A stretch of 64,000 bases of DNA from Oceanicola sp. (GCA_017792405.1 CP051231.1:3356062-3420061); one strand, 5' to 3'. Shown: positions 46,591 through 56,133, counted from the first letter of the stretch. Notes: generated from the sequence alone by a model not told the origin. Numbers and translations: made by a program.

Positions 46591-48050
46591 GGCTGACATC
46601 GCTGGAGGGACTGCCGAGCAGCGTCGCGCGGCCCGGATACACCCCGGCCGATCATGGCGTCGGGATCGTTCATCTAGGCCTCGGGGCCTTTCACAAGGCG
46701 CATCAGGCCGCCGCGACCGATGCCGCGCTGGCAGCGAAGGGTGGCGACTGGCGCATCTGTGGCGTCAGCCTGCGCAGCCCCGAGCCCGCCGCCCAGCTCG
46801 GCCCGCAAAACGGGCTCTTCACCCTGATCGAGCGCAGCGCCGAGGGTAGCAAAGCACGGGTGATCGGCTCTGTTGCGCAGGCCTTCTGCCTCGGGCCGGA
46901 CCGCGCCGAGGTGCTGGCTGCACTCACCGCGCCCGCAACCCGGATCGTCAGCCTGACCGTCACCGAAAAGGGCTATGGCCTCAGCCGCGCCACCGGCGGC
47001 GTGGACGAGGCGCACCCGGCCATCGCCCATGACCTCGCCGCGCCCGAGGCCCCCATCGGCGTGGCTGGCCTGCTGGTCTGGGCGCTCAGGGCCCGCCGCA
47101 CGGCGGGCACCCCGCCCTTCACCGTGCTGTGCTGCGACAACCTGCCAGAGAACGGTCAGCTCCTGCGCAGTCTGCTGGTGGATTTCGCCCGCCGCTCCGC
47201 GCCGGATATGGCCGACTTCATCTCCACGGAGGTCGCCTTTCCTTCAACGATGGTCGACCGGATCACCCCCGCCGCTACGCCTGAAACGCTGGCTGCGGCA
47301 GAAGAGATGACCGGCCATCGCGACGAGGCGGCGGTGGAAACCGAGGCCTTCACTCAATGGGTGATCGAAGACGACTTTCCCACCGGACGCCCCGCATGGG
47401 AGGCAGCGGGCGCGATGTTCGTGGAAGATGTGCGCCCCTTTGAGGAGATGAAGCTGCGGATGCTGAATGGGGCGCATTCGATGCTGGCCTACTCCGGCTT
47501 TCTGTCCGGTCATCACCATGTGTCTGACGTGATGCAGGATGCCCCGCTCGCCGCGCTGGTGCGCCGCCATCTCGCAGCCGCCGCGTCTACCATGCCTGCC
47601 CTGCCCGGCGTCGATTTTGCCGCCTACGCTGAAGCCCTCTGCGCCCGCTTCGCCAACCCGCACCTTAGGCACCAGACTTACCAGATCGCGATGGACGGCA
47701 CCGAAAAGCTGCCGCAGCGCATCCTCGCGCCCTGCGTTGCTGCCCTCTCCGCAGGCCAGCCGCTTGCCCCCTTCGCCTTCGCCCTCGCGGCATGGATGCG
47801 CTACGCCCTTGGCCAGACCGAGGCGGGCGAGGCCTATGCATTGCGAGACCCGCGCGAAGAGGAATTGCGGGCAGCAGTGAGCGGCGTTGAAGGATCGGAG
47901 GATATCGTCGCACGGCTGATGGCGCTGCCCGGCCTCTTCCCTGCGCCGCTTGCAGAGAGCACCGCGCTGCGGGAGGCCATTGCCGAGAAGCTGGAGACCA
48001 TGCGGACGCAGGGCATGGCCGCCGCGATCCGCGCCGAAGCCTTCGTCTGA
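46587..48050 (+). CDS. uxuB: fructuronate reductase / mannitol dehydrogenase-family protein
   Basis: A 487-residue polyol-specific long-chain dehydrogenase. The N-terminal NAD motif region GIVHLGLGAFHKAHQ (about 29-43), CCDNLPENGQL, and the catalytic lysine helix KLRMLNGAHSMLAYSG are all present. Coupled to uxuA, D-fructuronate reduction to D-mannonate is the likely reaction; mannitol or arabinitol oxidation is the alternative for this family. Confidence 0.9.
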   Translation: MRLTSLEGLPSSVARPGYTPADHGVGIVHLGLGAFHKAHQAAATDAALAAKGGDWRICGVSLRSPEPAAQLGPQNGLFTLIERSAEGSKARVIGSVAQAFCLGPDRAEVLAALTAPATRIVSLTVTEKGYGLSRATGGVDEAHPAIAHDLAAPEAPIGVAGLLVWALRARRTAGTPPFTVLCCDNLPENGQLLRSLLVDFARRSAPDMADFISTEVAFPSTMVDRITPAATPETLAAAEEMTGHRDEAAVETEAFTQWVIEDDFPTGRPAWEAAGAMFVEDVRPFEEMKLRMLNGAHSMLAYSGFLSGHHHVSDVMQDAPLAALVRRHLAAAASTMPALPGVDFAAYAEALCARFANPHLRHQTYQIAMDGTEKLPQRILAPCVAALSAGQPLAPFAFALAAWMRYALGQTEAGEAYALRDPREEELRAAVSGVEGSEDIVARLMALPGLFPAPLAESTALREAIAEKLETMRTQGMAAAIRAEAFV

Positions 48051-48053
48051 GCG

Positions 48054-49091
48054 TCAGGCGGCGTTCTTCGCCGCAACGTCTTGCTCAAAAATATGGGCCA
48101 GCGCCGGGTCGATCCCGATGGACAGATCCGCACCCGGCTCCGGCGCGTCACTGCCCTGATGGACCATCAGCAGCACCTCGCCGTCCGCCAGCTCGACGTG
48201 CAGCAGCGTATCGGCCCCTGTGTATTCCGATGTGACCAGCCGCCCGCCAAGGATCGCCTGATCGGCAGGCACAAGTTGCAGGTGCTCGGGGCGCAGGCCC
48301 ACCAGCGCGCCCTCCGGCACCGGGCGGCCCAGCGCGCTGAGCCTGTCCGCCACCGCGCCACCGTCCACTAGGTTCATCTTGGGGCTGCCGATGAACTGCG
48401 CCACGAAGGTATTGGCCGGGCTCTCGTAAAGCTCACGCGGGGTGCCGACCTGCTCGACACGGCCATCGCGCAGCACCACGATCCGGTCGGCTAGCGTCAT
48501 CGCTTCGATCTGGTCGTGGGTCACGTAAACCATCGTGTTGCCCAGCCGCCGGTGCAGCGCCGCGATCTCGGCGCGCATGTGCACCCGCAACTCGGCATCG
48601 AGGTTCGATAGCGGCTCATCGAAAAGGAACACCTCGGGCGAGGCAACGATGGCGCGGCCGATGGCGACCCGCTGGCGCTGCCCGCCGGAGAGCTCGCGGG
48701 GGTAACGGTCCAGCAGGGCGTCGAGCTTGAGTACAGCGGCCGCCTCATCGACCTGCCTGGCAATGTCGGCTGCGGGCACTTTGCGCACCTTCAGGCCGAA
48801 GCCCATGTTCTGCCGCACGGTGAGGTGGGGGTAGAGCGCGTAGGACTGGAACACCATCGCAACGCCGCGCTTGGCGGCCTGCACGTCGTTCATCCGCTGT
48901 CCGCCGATCATGAGGTCGCCACCCGACACATCCTCCAGCCCGGCGATCATCCGCAGGAGGGTGGACTTGCCGCAGCCCGAGGGGCCGACGAAAACAACGA
49001 ACTCGCCCTCCTCCACATCGAGGCTGACGCCGCGGATCACGTCGGTCTTGCCGAAGGACTTGGTGAGGTTTCTGAGGGTGAGACTGCTCAT
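48054..49091 (-). CDS. carbohydrate ABC transporter ATP-binding protein (UgpC/MsmK type)
   Basis: A 345-residue CUT1 ATPase: Walker A GPSGCGKSTLL (about 36-46), signature LSGGQRQRVAIGRAI, Walker B FLFDEPLSNLDAEL, and a C-terminal TOBE-like domain with GLRPEHLQL. It converges with uxuB, leaving only three bases. Last gene of the solute-binding protein-permease-permease-ATPase operon. Confidence 0.94.
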   Translation of the reverse strand: MSSLTLRNLTKSFGKTDVIRGVSLDVEEGEFVVFVGPSGCGKSTLLRMIAGLEDVSGGDLMIGGQRMNDVQAAKRGVAMVFQSYALYPHLTVRQNMGFGLKVRKVPAADIARQVDEAAAVLKLDALLDRYPRELSGGQRQRVAIGRAIVASPEVFLFDEPLSNLDAELRVHMRAEIAALHRRLGNTMVYVTHDQIEAMTLADRIVVLRDGRVEQVGTPRELYESPANTFVAQFIGSPKMNLVDGGAVADRLSALGRPVPEGALVGLRPEHLQLVPADQAILGGRLVTSEYTGADTLLHVELADGEVLLMVHQGSDAPEPGADLSIGIDPALAHIFEQDVAAKNAA

Positions 49092-49120
49092 GGTTCAGGC
49101 CTTTCGGGTGGCGGCGGGCA

Positions 49121-49969
49121 TCAGCCCTTCACGCCGGACATTGCGAAGCTTTCGATGATCTGCCGCTGGGCAATCAGGTAAACGATCAGGATCGGCACCA
49201 CCGCCAGCGAGGTCGCCGCGAGTTGCAGGTGCCAGAGCGGCGCGCCGTAGGGATCGGTGAAGTTGGAGAGCGCGAGCGGCAGGGTGAAGTTGGAGAGGCT
49301 GGAGACAAAGACCAGCGGCTCGAGGAAGAGGTTCCACGAGAACAGGAAGGTGATGATAGCGACAGCGGCGAGCGCGGGCCGCGACATCGGCAGCGCGATC
49401 TTCCACCAGATGCCGAGCCGCGAGAGGCCATCCATCTTGCCCGCCTCCTCCAGTTCCTTGGGGAGCGAGACGAAATATTGCCGCATCAGGAAAGTGGCCA
49501 TCACCCCATGCGGCCCGAAGACCGGCAGCAGGATGAGCGGCACATGGGTGTCCATCACGCCCAGCCACTTCATCAAAAAGAAGTTGGGCAGGATCGTCAC
49601 CTCCTCGGGCACCATCAGCGCCGAGACGAGAAAGAGCATCAGCAGCCCGGCCCCGGCAAAGCGCATCCGGGCCAGCGCGTAGCCCGCGAGCGACGACAGG
49701 ATCAGGGTGATGCCGGTGACCGCGCAGGCGATGTAGATCGAGTTGAAGTACTGGCGCGCGAAGGGCTGGTAGGTGAAGACCTCGATGTAATTGCCCCAGC
49801 GCCACGTGTCGGGGATCAGGCTGAGCTGGCCGAAGATCTCGGTGGCCGATTTGAAGCCCGAGGAGATCATCCACAGGAACGGGAAGACGAAGGGCACCGC
49901 CACCACCGAGAGCGAGAGCGCCCAGCAGATGCGGGTGACGATGCTGGTCTGGCAGCGGGTGAGGGCCAT
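49121..49969 (-). CDS. carbohydrate ABC transporter permease (UgpE type)
   Basis: A 282-residue CUT1 permease with six hydrophobic segments and the EAA loop motif KELEEAGKMDGLSRLGIWWK (about 175-194). Start 49969 overlaps the stop of the partner permease; longer frames upstream overlap that gene and are rejected. Confidence 0.92.
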   Translation of the reverse strand: MALTRCQTSIVTRICWALSLSVVAVPFVFPFLWMISSGFKSATEIFGQLSLIPDTWRWGNYIEVFTYQPFARQYFNSIYIACAVTGITLILSSLAGYALARMRFAGAGLLMLFLVSALMVPEEVTILPNFFLMKWLGVMDTHVPLILLPVFGPHGVMATFLMRQYFVSLPKELEEAGKMDGLSRLGIWWKIALPMSRPALAAVAIITFLFSWNLFLEPLVFVSSLSNFTLPLALSNFTDPYGAPLWHLQLAATSLAVVPILIVYLIAQRQIIESFAMSGVKG

Positions 49970-50898
49970 CAGGAGGAGCCTTTCTGCCGCAGCAGCAGCT
50001 GGACCACGGTGAGCGCCAGCACGATGACGAACATGATGATCGCCAGCGCCGCGGCATAGCCGATGTTGAAGAACTCGAAGGCCTGTTCGTAGATGTAATA
50101 GGCCAGCACCAGCGTGCCGTTCTCGGGGCCGCCGCCTGTCATCAGGTAGATGTGGTCGAACACCTTGAACGAGCCGATGGTGGTGATGACCATGATGATG
50201 AGCGTGGTCGGGGCCAGCAGCGGCCATGTGACCATGCGGAAGATCTGCCAGCTGTTCGCGCCTTCGAGCCGGGCGGCCTCTTCATAGTCGCGCGGGACAG
50301 CCTGAAGGGCGGCGATGTAGAGGATCATGTTCAGCCCGACCATCTTGATGACGCGGGTGACGATCACGGCAAACATCGCCCAGTTGGGCTCGCGCAGCCA
50401 GTTGGGGCCGTCGATCCCGATGCCCGCGAGCATCTGGTTGACCGCCCCGGCCTCGCCCTGCAGCAGGAACTTCCAGACGATGGCCCAGGCCACGGCGGAG
50501 GTGATGACGGGCGCAAAGAAAACGGTGCGGAAGAACACCACGCCCTTGCCCGGACGGCAGAGCGCAACGGCGAGGCCGAGGGCCAGCGCCATGTTCAGCG
50601 GCACGAGACCGGCGGCGAAGATCACCGAGTTGCGGATCACATGCCAGAAATCGGGGTTGTCGCGCAGGGCGTCGGTGTAGTTGGCAAGGCCAACGTAGGT
50701 GCTCTTCTGGCTCAGCAGGTTCCACTCGGTGAGCGAGTAGAACACCACGGCGATGAGCGGGCCGAGGAAGAAGATCAGAAAGCCGATGAGGGTGGGGCTC
50801 ACAAAGAGCCAGCCCTCGATCGCCTCGCGCCTGCGAAGGGTGAGCCACGGCGCGCGGGGTTTGCGCGCCGTGGTCTCGGTGGTGTCGGTCACGGCCAT
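49969..50898 (-). CDS. carbohydrate ABC transporter permease (UgpA type)
   Basis: A 309-residue CUT1 permease with six main hydrophobic segments. The EAA motif is DYEEAARLEGANSWQIFRMV (about 206-225). The N-terminal basic stretch and GWLFVSPTLIGFLIFFLGPL are typical. It begins 11 bases after the solute-binding protein gene and is coupled to the second permease. Confidence 0.92.
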   Translation of the reverse strand: MAVTDTTETTARKPRAPWLTLRRREAIEGWLFVSPTLIGFLIFFLGPLIAVVFYSLTEWNLLSQKSTYVGLANYTDALRDNPDFWHVIRNSVIFAAGLVPLNMALALGLAVALCRPGKGVVFFRTVFFAPVITSAVAWAIVWKFLLQGEAGAVNQMLAGIGIDGPNWLREPNWAMFAVIVTRVIKMVGLNMILYIAALQAVPRDYEEAARLEGANSWQIFRMVTWPLLAPTTLIIMVITTIGSFKVFDHIYLMTGGGPENGTLVLAYYIYEQAFEFFNIGYAAALAIIMFVIVLALTVVQLLLRQKGSS

Positions 50899-50909
50899 CT
50901 AACGGGCGC

Positions 50910-52148
50910 TCACAGATCGCCCTGGATGGCGTCGCAGACGGAATCGAGAGAAGCCTGCACATCGGCATCGGCACGCCAGAGCGCATCGAACTTGGGCTTC
51001 AGCGCCGCACCGATCTGGGGCGAGTTCTGGTGGCTGGGCAGCACGTTGCCCTCGTTGATCGCCGCAGAGACGCCGGCCATCTGCTCCGCCGGGATCAGGC
51101 TGTTGGCCTCGGTGAAGGTGGCGCTCTCCAGCACCGACTTGCGTGCAGGCGGGAAGAACTGCGCCATGACGCCCACGTTCTCGGCGCTGGTCATATGGGC
51201 GATGAACTCCTTCGCCAGCTCGGGCTTATCACTTTCGGAGAACACCACGAGACCGGCCTGCCCGATGATCGGCGAAGCGCCCGCCGGGCCGGTGGGCAGG
51301 GGTGCGATGCCCCAGTTGAAGCCCGCTTCGGCCATGCGCGAGGCGCGGCTGATCTGGTTGATCGTCATTGCCGAGCCGCCGGAGAAGTAATCGCCCTGCT
51401 CGCCCGGCGGCACGATGGAGCCATCCTCGAAGATCATCTCGTGCAGCTGGGTGATCGCGGCAACCGCCTCGGGCTTGTTGAAGCCGCATTCGCCTTCGTT
51501 CCAAGCGTATCCGCCATAAGCGCGGATCGGCGGCATGATCGCGTGCATGATGCGGGTGTCGTAGCCCTGCCCGTCCTTGAACTCGAAGCCATAGGCATCG
51601 CCCGAGTCTTTCAGCGCCTTGGCCACTTCGCGGAACTTGTCCATGTCCCACTCGCCCTTGGCGGCGAGCGCCAGCGGGTCTTCGAGCCCGGCGGCATCGA
51701 ACATGTCCTTGTTGTAGTAGATCATGAATGGCGAGGTGGAGAAGGGCACGCCGTAGATCGCGTCGCCATCTTTCCAGAGGCCCATCGCCGGCTCGGAGAA
51801 GTCGGCGAGGTCGTAGCCCTCTGCGCCTTCCAGCGCGGGCGTCAACTCTTGCACCGCACCGGCGGCGACGAAGGCGGGCATGCTGTCTTCGAACATCCAG
51901 CCAAGGTCGGGCGGGTTGCCGCCTGCGAGCTGGAAGGTGAGCTTTTGAATGTAATCGCCCGCCGGGATCGTCTCGAAGTTGACGGTCACATCCGGGTGGC
52001 TCTCCTTGAAACTCTCGGCGATGCCGTTGAGCATGGCGAGGTGGGCGTCATTGCCCGTCCAGACCGTGAAGCGCAACTCCTGCGCCGCGAGCGGGGTGGC
52101 CAGTATCAGCGCGAGCGCCGTGGCCGGCAGGCTCTTTGTAAGTGTCAT
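50910..52148 (-). CDS. extracellular sugar-binding protein (family 1)
   Basis: A 412-residue ABC solute-binding protein with a signal peptide (about 22 residues, ending ATPLAAQ). The mature domain has LRFTVWTGNDAH and FKESHPDVTVNFETIPAGDY, typical of CUT1 sugar-binding proteins. GGGAGGAAAAC precedes the ATG at 52148. Ligand unknown; the neighbouring sugar-acid dehydratases and lactonase suggest a sugar or oligosaccharide that is oxidised at C1. Confidence 0.93.
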   Translation of the reverse strand: MTLTKSLPATALALILATPLAAQELRFTVWTGNDAHLAMLNGIAESFKESHPDVTVNFETIPAGDYIQKLTFQLAGGNPPDLGWMFEDSMPAFVAAGAVQELTPALEGAEGYDLADFSEPAMGLWKDGDAIYGVPFSTSPFMIYYNKDMFDAAGLEDPLALAAKGEWDMDKFREVAKALKDSGDAYGFEFKDGQGYDTRIMHAIMPPIRAYGGYAWNEGECGFNKPEAVAAITQLHEMIFEDGSIVPPGEQGDYFSGGSAMTINQISRASRMAEAGFNWGIAPLPTGPAGASPIIGQAGLVVFSESDKPELAKEFIAHMTSAENVGVMAQFFPPARKSVLESATFTEANSLIPAEQMAGVSAAINEGNVLPSHQNSPQIGAALKPKFDALWRADADVQASLDSVCDAIQGDL

Positions 52149-52174
52149 GTTTTCCTCCCTTGAGATGTTTATCT

Positions 52175-52960
52175 TCAGGTCTTCTCGGGCAGCGCGTGCA
52201 TCGCGTCGCCGATCCTCCATCCGCCATCGACGGGTATGTCGGCCCCGGTGATGTAATTGCCCCCGTCGGAGCAGAGCATGAGCACCGGGGCGGTGATGTC
52301 TTCGGGCGTGCCGGGGCGTCCGGCGGGGATTTTGGCGGTGACGGCGGCCACGAAGGCCGGGTCGTCGTATCGCTCTGCCATGCGCTCGGTGCGGATCGCG
52401 CCGGGCGATACCGCGTTGAGCGTGACCCCCTGCGCAGCTACCTCGCGGGCGATTGCGCGGATGGTTATAAGCTGGGCCGATTTCATCGCGGTATAGGGCA
52501 GTGTTTCGGCGCGGGGCCGGGCCTGCATGATCGAGCCGAGGCAGATGACACGGCCCCAGCCCCTCGCCGCCATTCCAGGCACGAGGCACTGCAGCAGCGT
52601 GATGAGCGACAGGAAGTTGGCCTGCACATGGGCCTGAATCTGGTCGGCAGGCAGGCTCTCCCACGCGCCGCGCCGCTCGATGGCTGCATTGGCGATCAGG
52701 ATATCGACCTGTTGGCCCTTCAACTGGGCCAGCAGATTGCCCGCCGCGTCGGGCGCAGTGAAATCTCCATCCACGACCCTTGCTTCACGGCCCATCGCAC
52801 GTATTTCCCGCGCACCCGCCTCAGCCTCCTCCGGCTGGCCGTGGTGGTGCAGGATCACGTTCGCCCCCTGCCCCGCCAGCGCCAGTGCAATCGCCCGGCC
52901 AATGCCGGAGCTTGCGCCGGTGACCAGCGCGTTGCGGCCGGTGAGCGGGCGCTCTGTCAC
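52175..52960 (-). CDS. short-chain dehydrogenase/reductase (SDR)
   Basis: A 261-residue classical SDR: NAD(P) motif TGASSGIG (14-21), IANAAIE, and the catalytic Tyr/Lys in PYTAMKSAQ, with Ser in LGSIMQ. The C-terminal ITGADIPVDGGW is typical. It follows GntR with a four-base overlap and precedes the solute-binding protein gene by 26 bases. Likely a sugar 1-dehydrogenase producing the lactone for the SMP-30 protein (inference). Confidence 0.9.
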   Translation of the reverse strand: MTERPLTGRNALVTGASSGIGRAIALALAGQGANVILHHHGQPEEAEAGAREIRAMGREARVVDGDFTAPDAAGNLLAQLKGQQVDILIANAAIERRGAWESLPADQIQAHVQANFLSLITLLQCLVPGMAARGWGRVICLGSIMQARPRAETLPYTAMKSAQLITIRAIAREVAAQGVTLNAVSPGAIRTERMAERYDDPAFVAAVTAKIPAGRPGTPEDITAPVLMLCSDGGNYITGADIPVDGGWRIGDAMHALPEKT

Positions 52961-53718
52961 GCGCTCGGTCTTTCACTACCGGGTTCGCCCGCCACTTCGA
53001 GCGAGGCGAGGTCGGCGGCCTCGTAGTGCGCGTCGATGCTCGCCCGTGCGGCCTCCACATCGCCCGAGCGGATCGCCTCCAGCACCGCCTCGTGGCGGGC
53101 AATGGTGCGCTCCCAATCGGCCTTGCTGCGGTTGGACCGGCGCGAGAACAGCTCCGACACTTCGCGTTGGATCGAGCCGAGGCCCTCCATCTGCACCTTG
53201 ATCATGCTGTTGCCGGTCGCCGCCGCCATGCCGAGGTGAAAGGCGATGTCGCATTCGGTGAACCCGCCGGGCTGAAGGATGGTCTCGCGCATCTGGCGGG
53301 TGGCCTCCTCCATCTGGGCAATACCCTCCGACGCCCGGCGCTCGGCGGCGAGCTGGGCGATGCCGGTCTCGACCACGCGGCGCATCTCGTTGGCCTCGCG
53401 CAGCCGCTTGAGGCTGGAGCGGACGGCATAGCCATAGAACCTGTCGAGCGGCTCGCCGTTCAGCGCCTTGGCGCGCGCGACCTTGCCCTGCTGGGTGTGG
53501 ATCAGCCCCACGCCCGCCAGCTGGCGCAGCGCCTCGCGGGCGATGGGTTTGGAGATACCGAACTCCTTGGCGATCTCACCCTCCGAGGGCAGCGCCTCGC
53601 CCGGCGCAATCCGGCCTTCCAAGAGCGCCCCGGCGATGGACTGCGAGACCGCATCCGCCAGCCGTCCGGTCGGCGGTGTGGCTTCAAACAGGGCGTCGGT
53701 CTTTCGCTTGTCGATCAT
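52957..53718 (-). CDS. GntR-family (FadR) regulator
   Basis: A 253-residue FadR-type regulator. The winged helix occupies about residues 20-90 (EIAKEFGISKPIAREALRQLAG), followed by an FCD domain. It heads the SDR-ABC operon and is divergent from the enolase-superfamily genes. A CAACTA-N7-TAGTTG palindrome lies 51 bases upstream. Confidence 0.9.
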   Translation of the reverse strand: MIDKRKTDALFEATPPTGRLADAVSQSIAGALLEGRIAPGEALPSEGEIAKEFGISKPIAREALRQLAGVGLIHTQQGKVARAKALNGEPLDRFYGYAVRSSLKRLREANEMRRVVETGIAQLAAERRASEGIAQMEEATRQMRETILQPGGFTECDIAFHLGMAAATGNSMIKVQMEGLGSIQREVSELFSRRSNRSKADWERTIARHEAVLEAIRSGDVEAARASIDAHYEAADLASLEVAGEPGSERPSA

Positions 53719-53768
53719 CTCGGCCTCTCGCTGTTGGGGCCGACGTTAGGCGAGGCCTCTCAACTTAG

Positions 53769-53787
53769 CAACTAGGTTTTTTAGTTG
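53769..53787. promoter_or_regulatory. palindrome in the GntR / dehydratase divergent promoter
   Basis: CAACTA (53769-53774) and TAGTTG (53782-53787) form a perfect six-base inverted repeat with a seven-base spacer in the 130-base divergent gap. Location and symmetry suggest the operator of the adjacent FadR-type regulator. Confidence 0.6.
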
Positions 53788-53848
53788 TTATGTTTTTCAA
53801 ATCTGCTACCCCTTGCCCGACACCGAATGTGACGGAGGAGCACAGCGC

Positions 53849-54976
53849 ATGACGGGCGAGGGAGATCACAAGATCTCGGAAATAAAGGTTTTTCCGCTGG
53901 TTCAGCGGCTGCCGCAGCCCACGCGCACCTCTTGGGGCACCTACGACTCGGTCTCGATCCTGCTGGTCGAGGTGCGCACCGCATCGGGCCTGTCTGGTGT
54001 GGGGGAGGCGCTGGCGCGATTCGCTCCGCAGGGCTACGCCGAGTTGATCGAAAGCGCCCTCGCCCCCCGCCTGATCGGGCAGGATGCCACCGCCATCTCC
54101 GCCCGCTGGGCCGACATGCGCCGCGCCCTCTCGGGCCGCGCGGGCGGCATGCTGATCGAGGCAATCTCGGCGGTGGACATCGCGCTCTGGGATATTCTGG
54201 GCAAGGCCGCGAACATGCCGATCTGGCAGCTGCTGGGCGGTGTTGGGCGCAGCCATGTGCCGGTCTATGGCGCGTCGGTCCGTTGGGGCGACGATGCCCA
54301 GGCCGACGCAGATGTAGATGCCATGCTGGCCCGCGGCCTCACCGACATGAAGGTCAAGATCGGCGGGCCGGTAGACAAGGCCTGCGCCCGCATCGCGCGG
54401 GTCCGTGCTCGCGCCGGAGAGGCCATTACCCTCACCGCCGATTCCAACTGGGCTTACACGCTGGACGAGGCCGAGGTAGTTGCCCACGCGCTCGAGGCCC
54501 ACGATTACGCATGGTTAGAGGAGCCGCTGCGCCCCGAGGATGAAGCGGGCTACCGCAGCCTGCATCGCCGCAGCCGCGTGCCGCTGGCGGCTGGCGAGAG
54601 CAACTTCACCCTCGATCAGGCCATGCCGCTCATTCGCGACCGGGTGCTTTCGGTCCTCCAGCCGAATGTCACCCGGTCAGGGGGCATCACCGAGACCCGC
54701 CGCATGGCCGAACTCGCCGCGATGCACGATGTCGCCTACGCGCCCCATGTCGGCATGTCGGGCATCATCTGCGAAGTGGCGAGCCTGCACCTCGGCGCGG
54801 CCATGCCCAACACCCGCACGATGGAATGCGCCGCCAATCCCAACCTCTTCCGCGACGGGCTGGCTGATATCGCGCCGGGCCACAGCCGCGTCGAGAACGG
54901 CACAGTCGCCGTGCCCACCGGGCCGGGGCTGGGCCTCACCCTTGACTGGGACGTGGTCAAGGAGCTTGCAGCATGA
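53849..54976 (+). CDS. enolase-superfamily (mandelate racemase-type) enzyme, paralog 1
   Basis: A 375-residue mandelate racemase/muconate lactonizing protein. Visible residues: KVKIGG (K-x-K, acid/base lysine), metal ligands in TADSNWAY (Asp), WLEEPLRPED (Glu) and AAGESNF (Glu), and a general-base His in YAPHVGMSG. The Asp that normally pairs with that His is Asn in LQPNVTRSGG. Start 53849 follows GGAGGAGCACAGCGC. Probably a sugar-acid dehydratase or epimerase; it overlaps paralog 2 by four bases. Confidence 0.88.
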   Translation: MTGEGDHKISEIKVFPLVQRLPQPTRTSWGTYDSVSILLVEVRTASGLSGVGEALARFAPQGYAELIESALAPRLIGQDATAISARWADMRRALSGRAGGMLIEAISAVDIALWDILGKAANMPIWQLLGGVGRSHVPVYGASVRWGDDAQADADVDAMLARGLTDMKVKIGGPVDKACARIARVRARAGEAITLTADSNWAYTLDEAEVVAHALEAHDYAWLEEPLRPEDEAGYRSLHRRSRVPLAAGESNFTLDQAMPLIRDRVLSVLQPNVTRSGGITETRRMAELAAMHDVAYAPHVGMSGIICEVASLHLGAAMPNTRTMECAANPNLFRDGLADIAPGHSRVENGTVAVPTGPGLGLTLDWDVVKELAA

Positions 54977-56094
54977 GCGGCGCAATCATCACCGATGTCA
55001 TCGCCCATCCGCTGACCCAGCAGATGCGGCGGCCCACCGTCACCTCTTGGGGCACCTACAGCGAGGTGTCGATGGTCCTGGTGGAGGTCCGCACCGATAC
55101 CGGCGTGACCGGCGTGGGCGAGACCCTCGCCCGCTTTGCCCCCAAGGCCTATGCCGAGGTGATAGAGACCCTGCTCAAGCCCCGGATCGTCGGCCAGCCC
55201 GTCGCCAGCATCTCCGCCCATTGGCAGCAGATGCGCCGCGCCCTTTCAGGCCGCGCGGGCGGCATGCTGATCGAGGCCATCGCCGGCGTGGACATCGCGC
55301 TCTGGGACATCATGGGCAAGCTGGCAGGCCTGCCGCTGGCCACCCTTCTGGGCGGCGAGAACCGCAGCGAGATCGACGTCTATGCGGCAGCGGTGAACTG
55401 GGGCGACGATGCGCAGGCCGATGCCGAGCTGGAGCGGTTCATCGCGCGCGGCTTCCCCCGTATCAAGGTCAAGATGGCCCGCCCGGTGAAGGAGGCCTGC
55501 GCCCGGATCGAACGGATGCGCAAGCGGGCAGGCGACGACATCGCGCTCTGCGTCGATGCCAACTGGGCCTACGGGCTCGACGAGGCCATCGAGGTCGGCC
55601 GCGCGCTCGCCGCCAACGGCTACTTCTGGTTCGAGGAGCCGCTGCGCCCTGAGGACGAGCAAGGCTATGAGCAGCTCCGCGCCCGGTGTGACGTGCCGCT
55701 GGCCGCCGGCGAGAGCAATTACACCGTCGATCAGGCCATGCGGCTCGTGAGCAACCGCACGCTGTCGATCCTGCAACCCGATGTGGCCCGCGCCGGCGGC
55801 GTGACCGAAACCCGCCGCATGGCCCTGCTCGCCGCCGCGCATGACGTGGGCTACGCGCCGCACATCGGCATGTCGGGCATCGTCTGCGAGACGGCGAGCG
55901 TGCACCTCTCGGCGGCCATGCCGAACTTCAGGGTGATGGAATGCGAAGGCGACGAAAGCCCCTTCAAGGTGGATATCGCCGATCTCAAGCCCGGCTGCCT
56001 GCGCCAGCAGAACGGCACGCTCGACGTGCCGCGCGGCCCCGGCCTTGGCCTCGAGATCGACTGGGATGCGGTGGCGCACCTGCGCAGCAAGTGA
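54973..56094 (+). CDS. enolase-superfamily (mandelate racemase-type) enzyme, paralog 2
   Basis: A 373-residue close relative of the preceding gene product, with long shared runs such as LSGRAGGMLIEAI and EEPLRPEDE. Here the full catalytic set is present: KVKMAR lysines, metal Asp/Glu/Glu (VDANWAY, FEEPLRPED, AAGESNY), His in YAPHIGMSG and its partner Asp in LQPDVARAGG. Likely an aldonate/sugar-acid dehydratase. Tandem duplication is evident. Confidence 0.9.
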   Translation: MSGAIITDVIAHPLTQQMRRPTVTSWGTYSEVSMVLVEVRTDTGVTGVGETLARFAPKAYAEVIETLLKPRIVGQPVASISAHWQQMRRALSGRAGGMLIEAIAGVDIALWDIMGKLAGLPLATLLGGENRSEIDVYAAAVNWGDDAQADAELERFIARGFPRIKVKMARPVKEACARIERMRKRAGDDIALCVDANWAYGLDEAIEVGRALAANGYFWFEEPLRPEDEQGYEQLRARCDVPLAAGESNYTVDQAMRLVSNRTLSILQPDVARAGGVTETRRMALLAAAHDVGYAPHIGMSGIVCETASVHLSAAMPNFRVMECEGDESPFKVDIADLKPGCLRQQNGTLDVPRGPGLGLEIDWDAVAHLRSK

Positions 56095-56133
56095 AAGTGA
56101 CGCCCCCTCCGGGGCAAGGAAGGACGCGATGCA

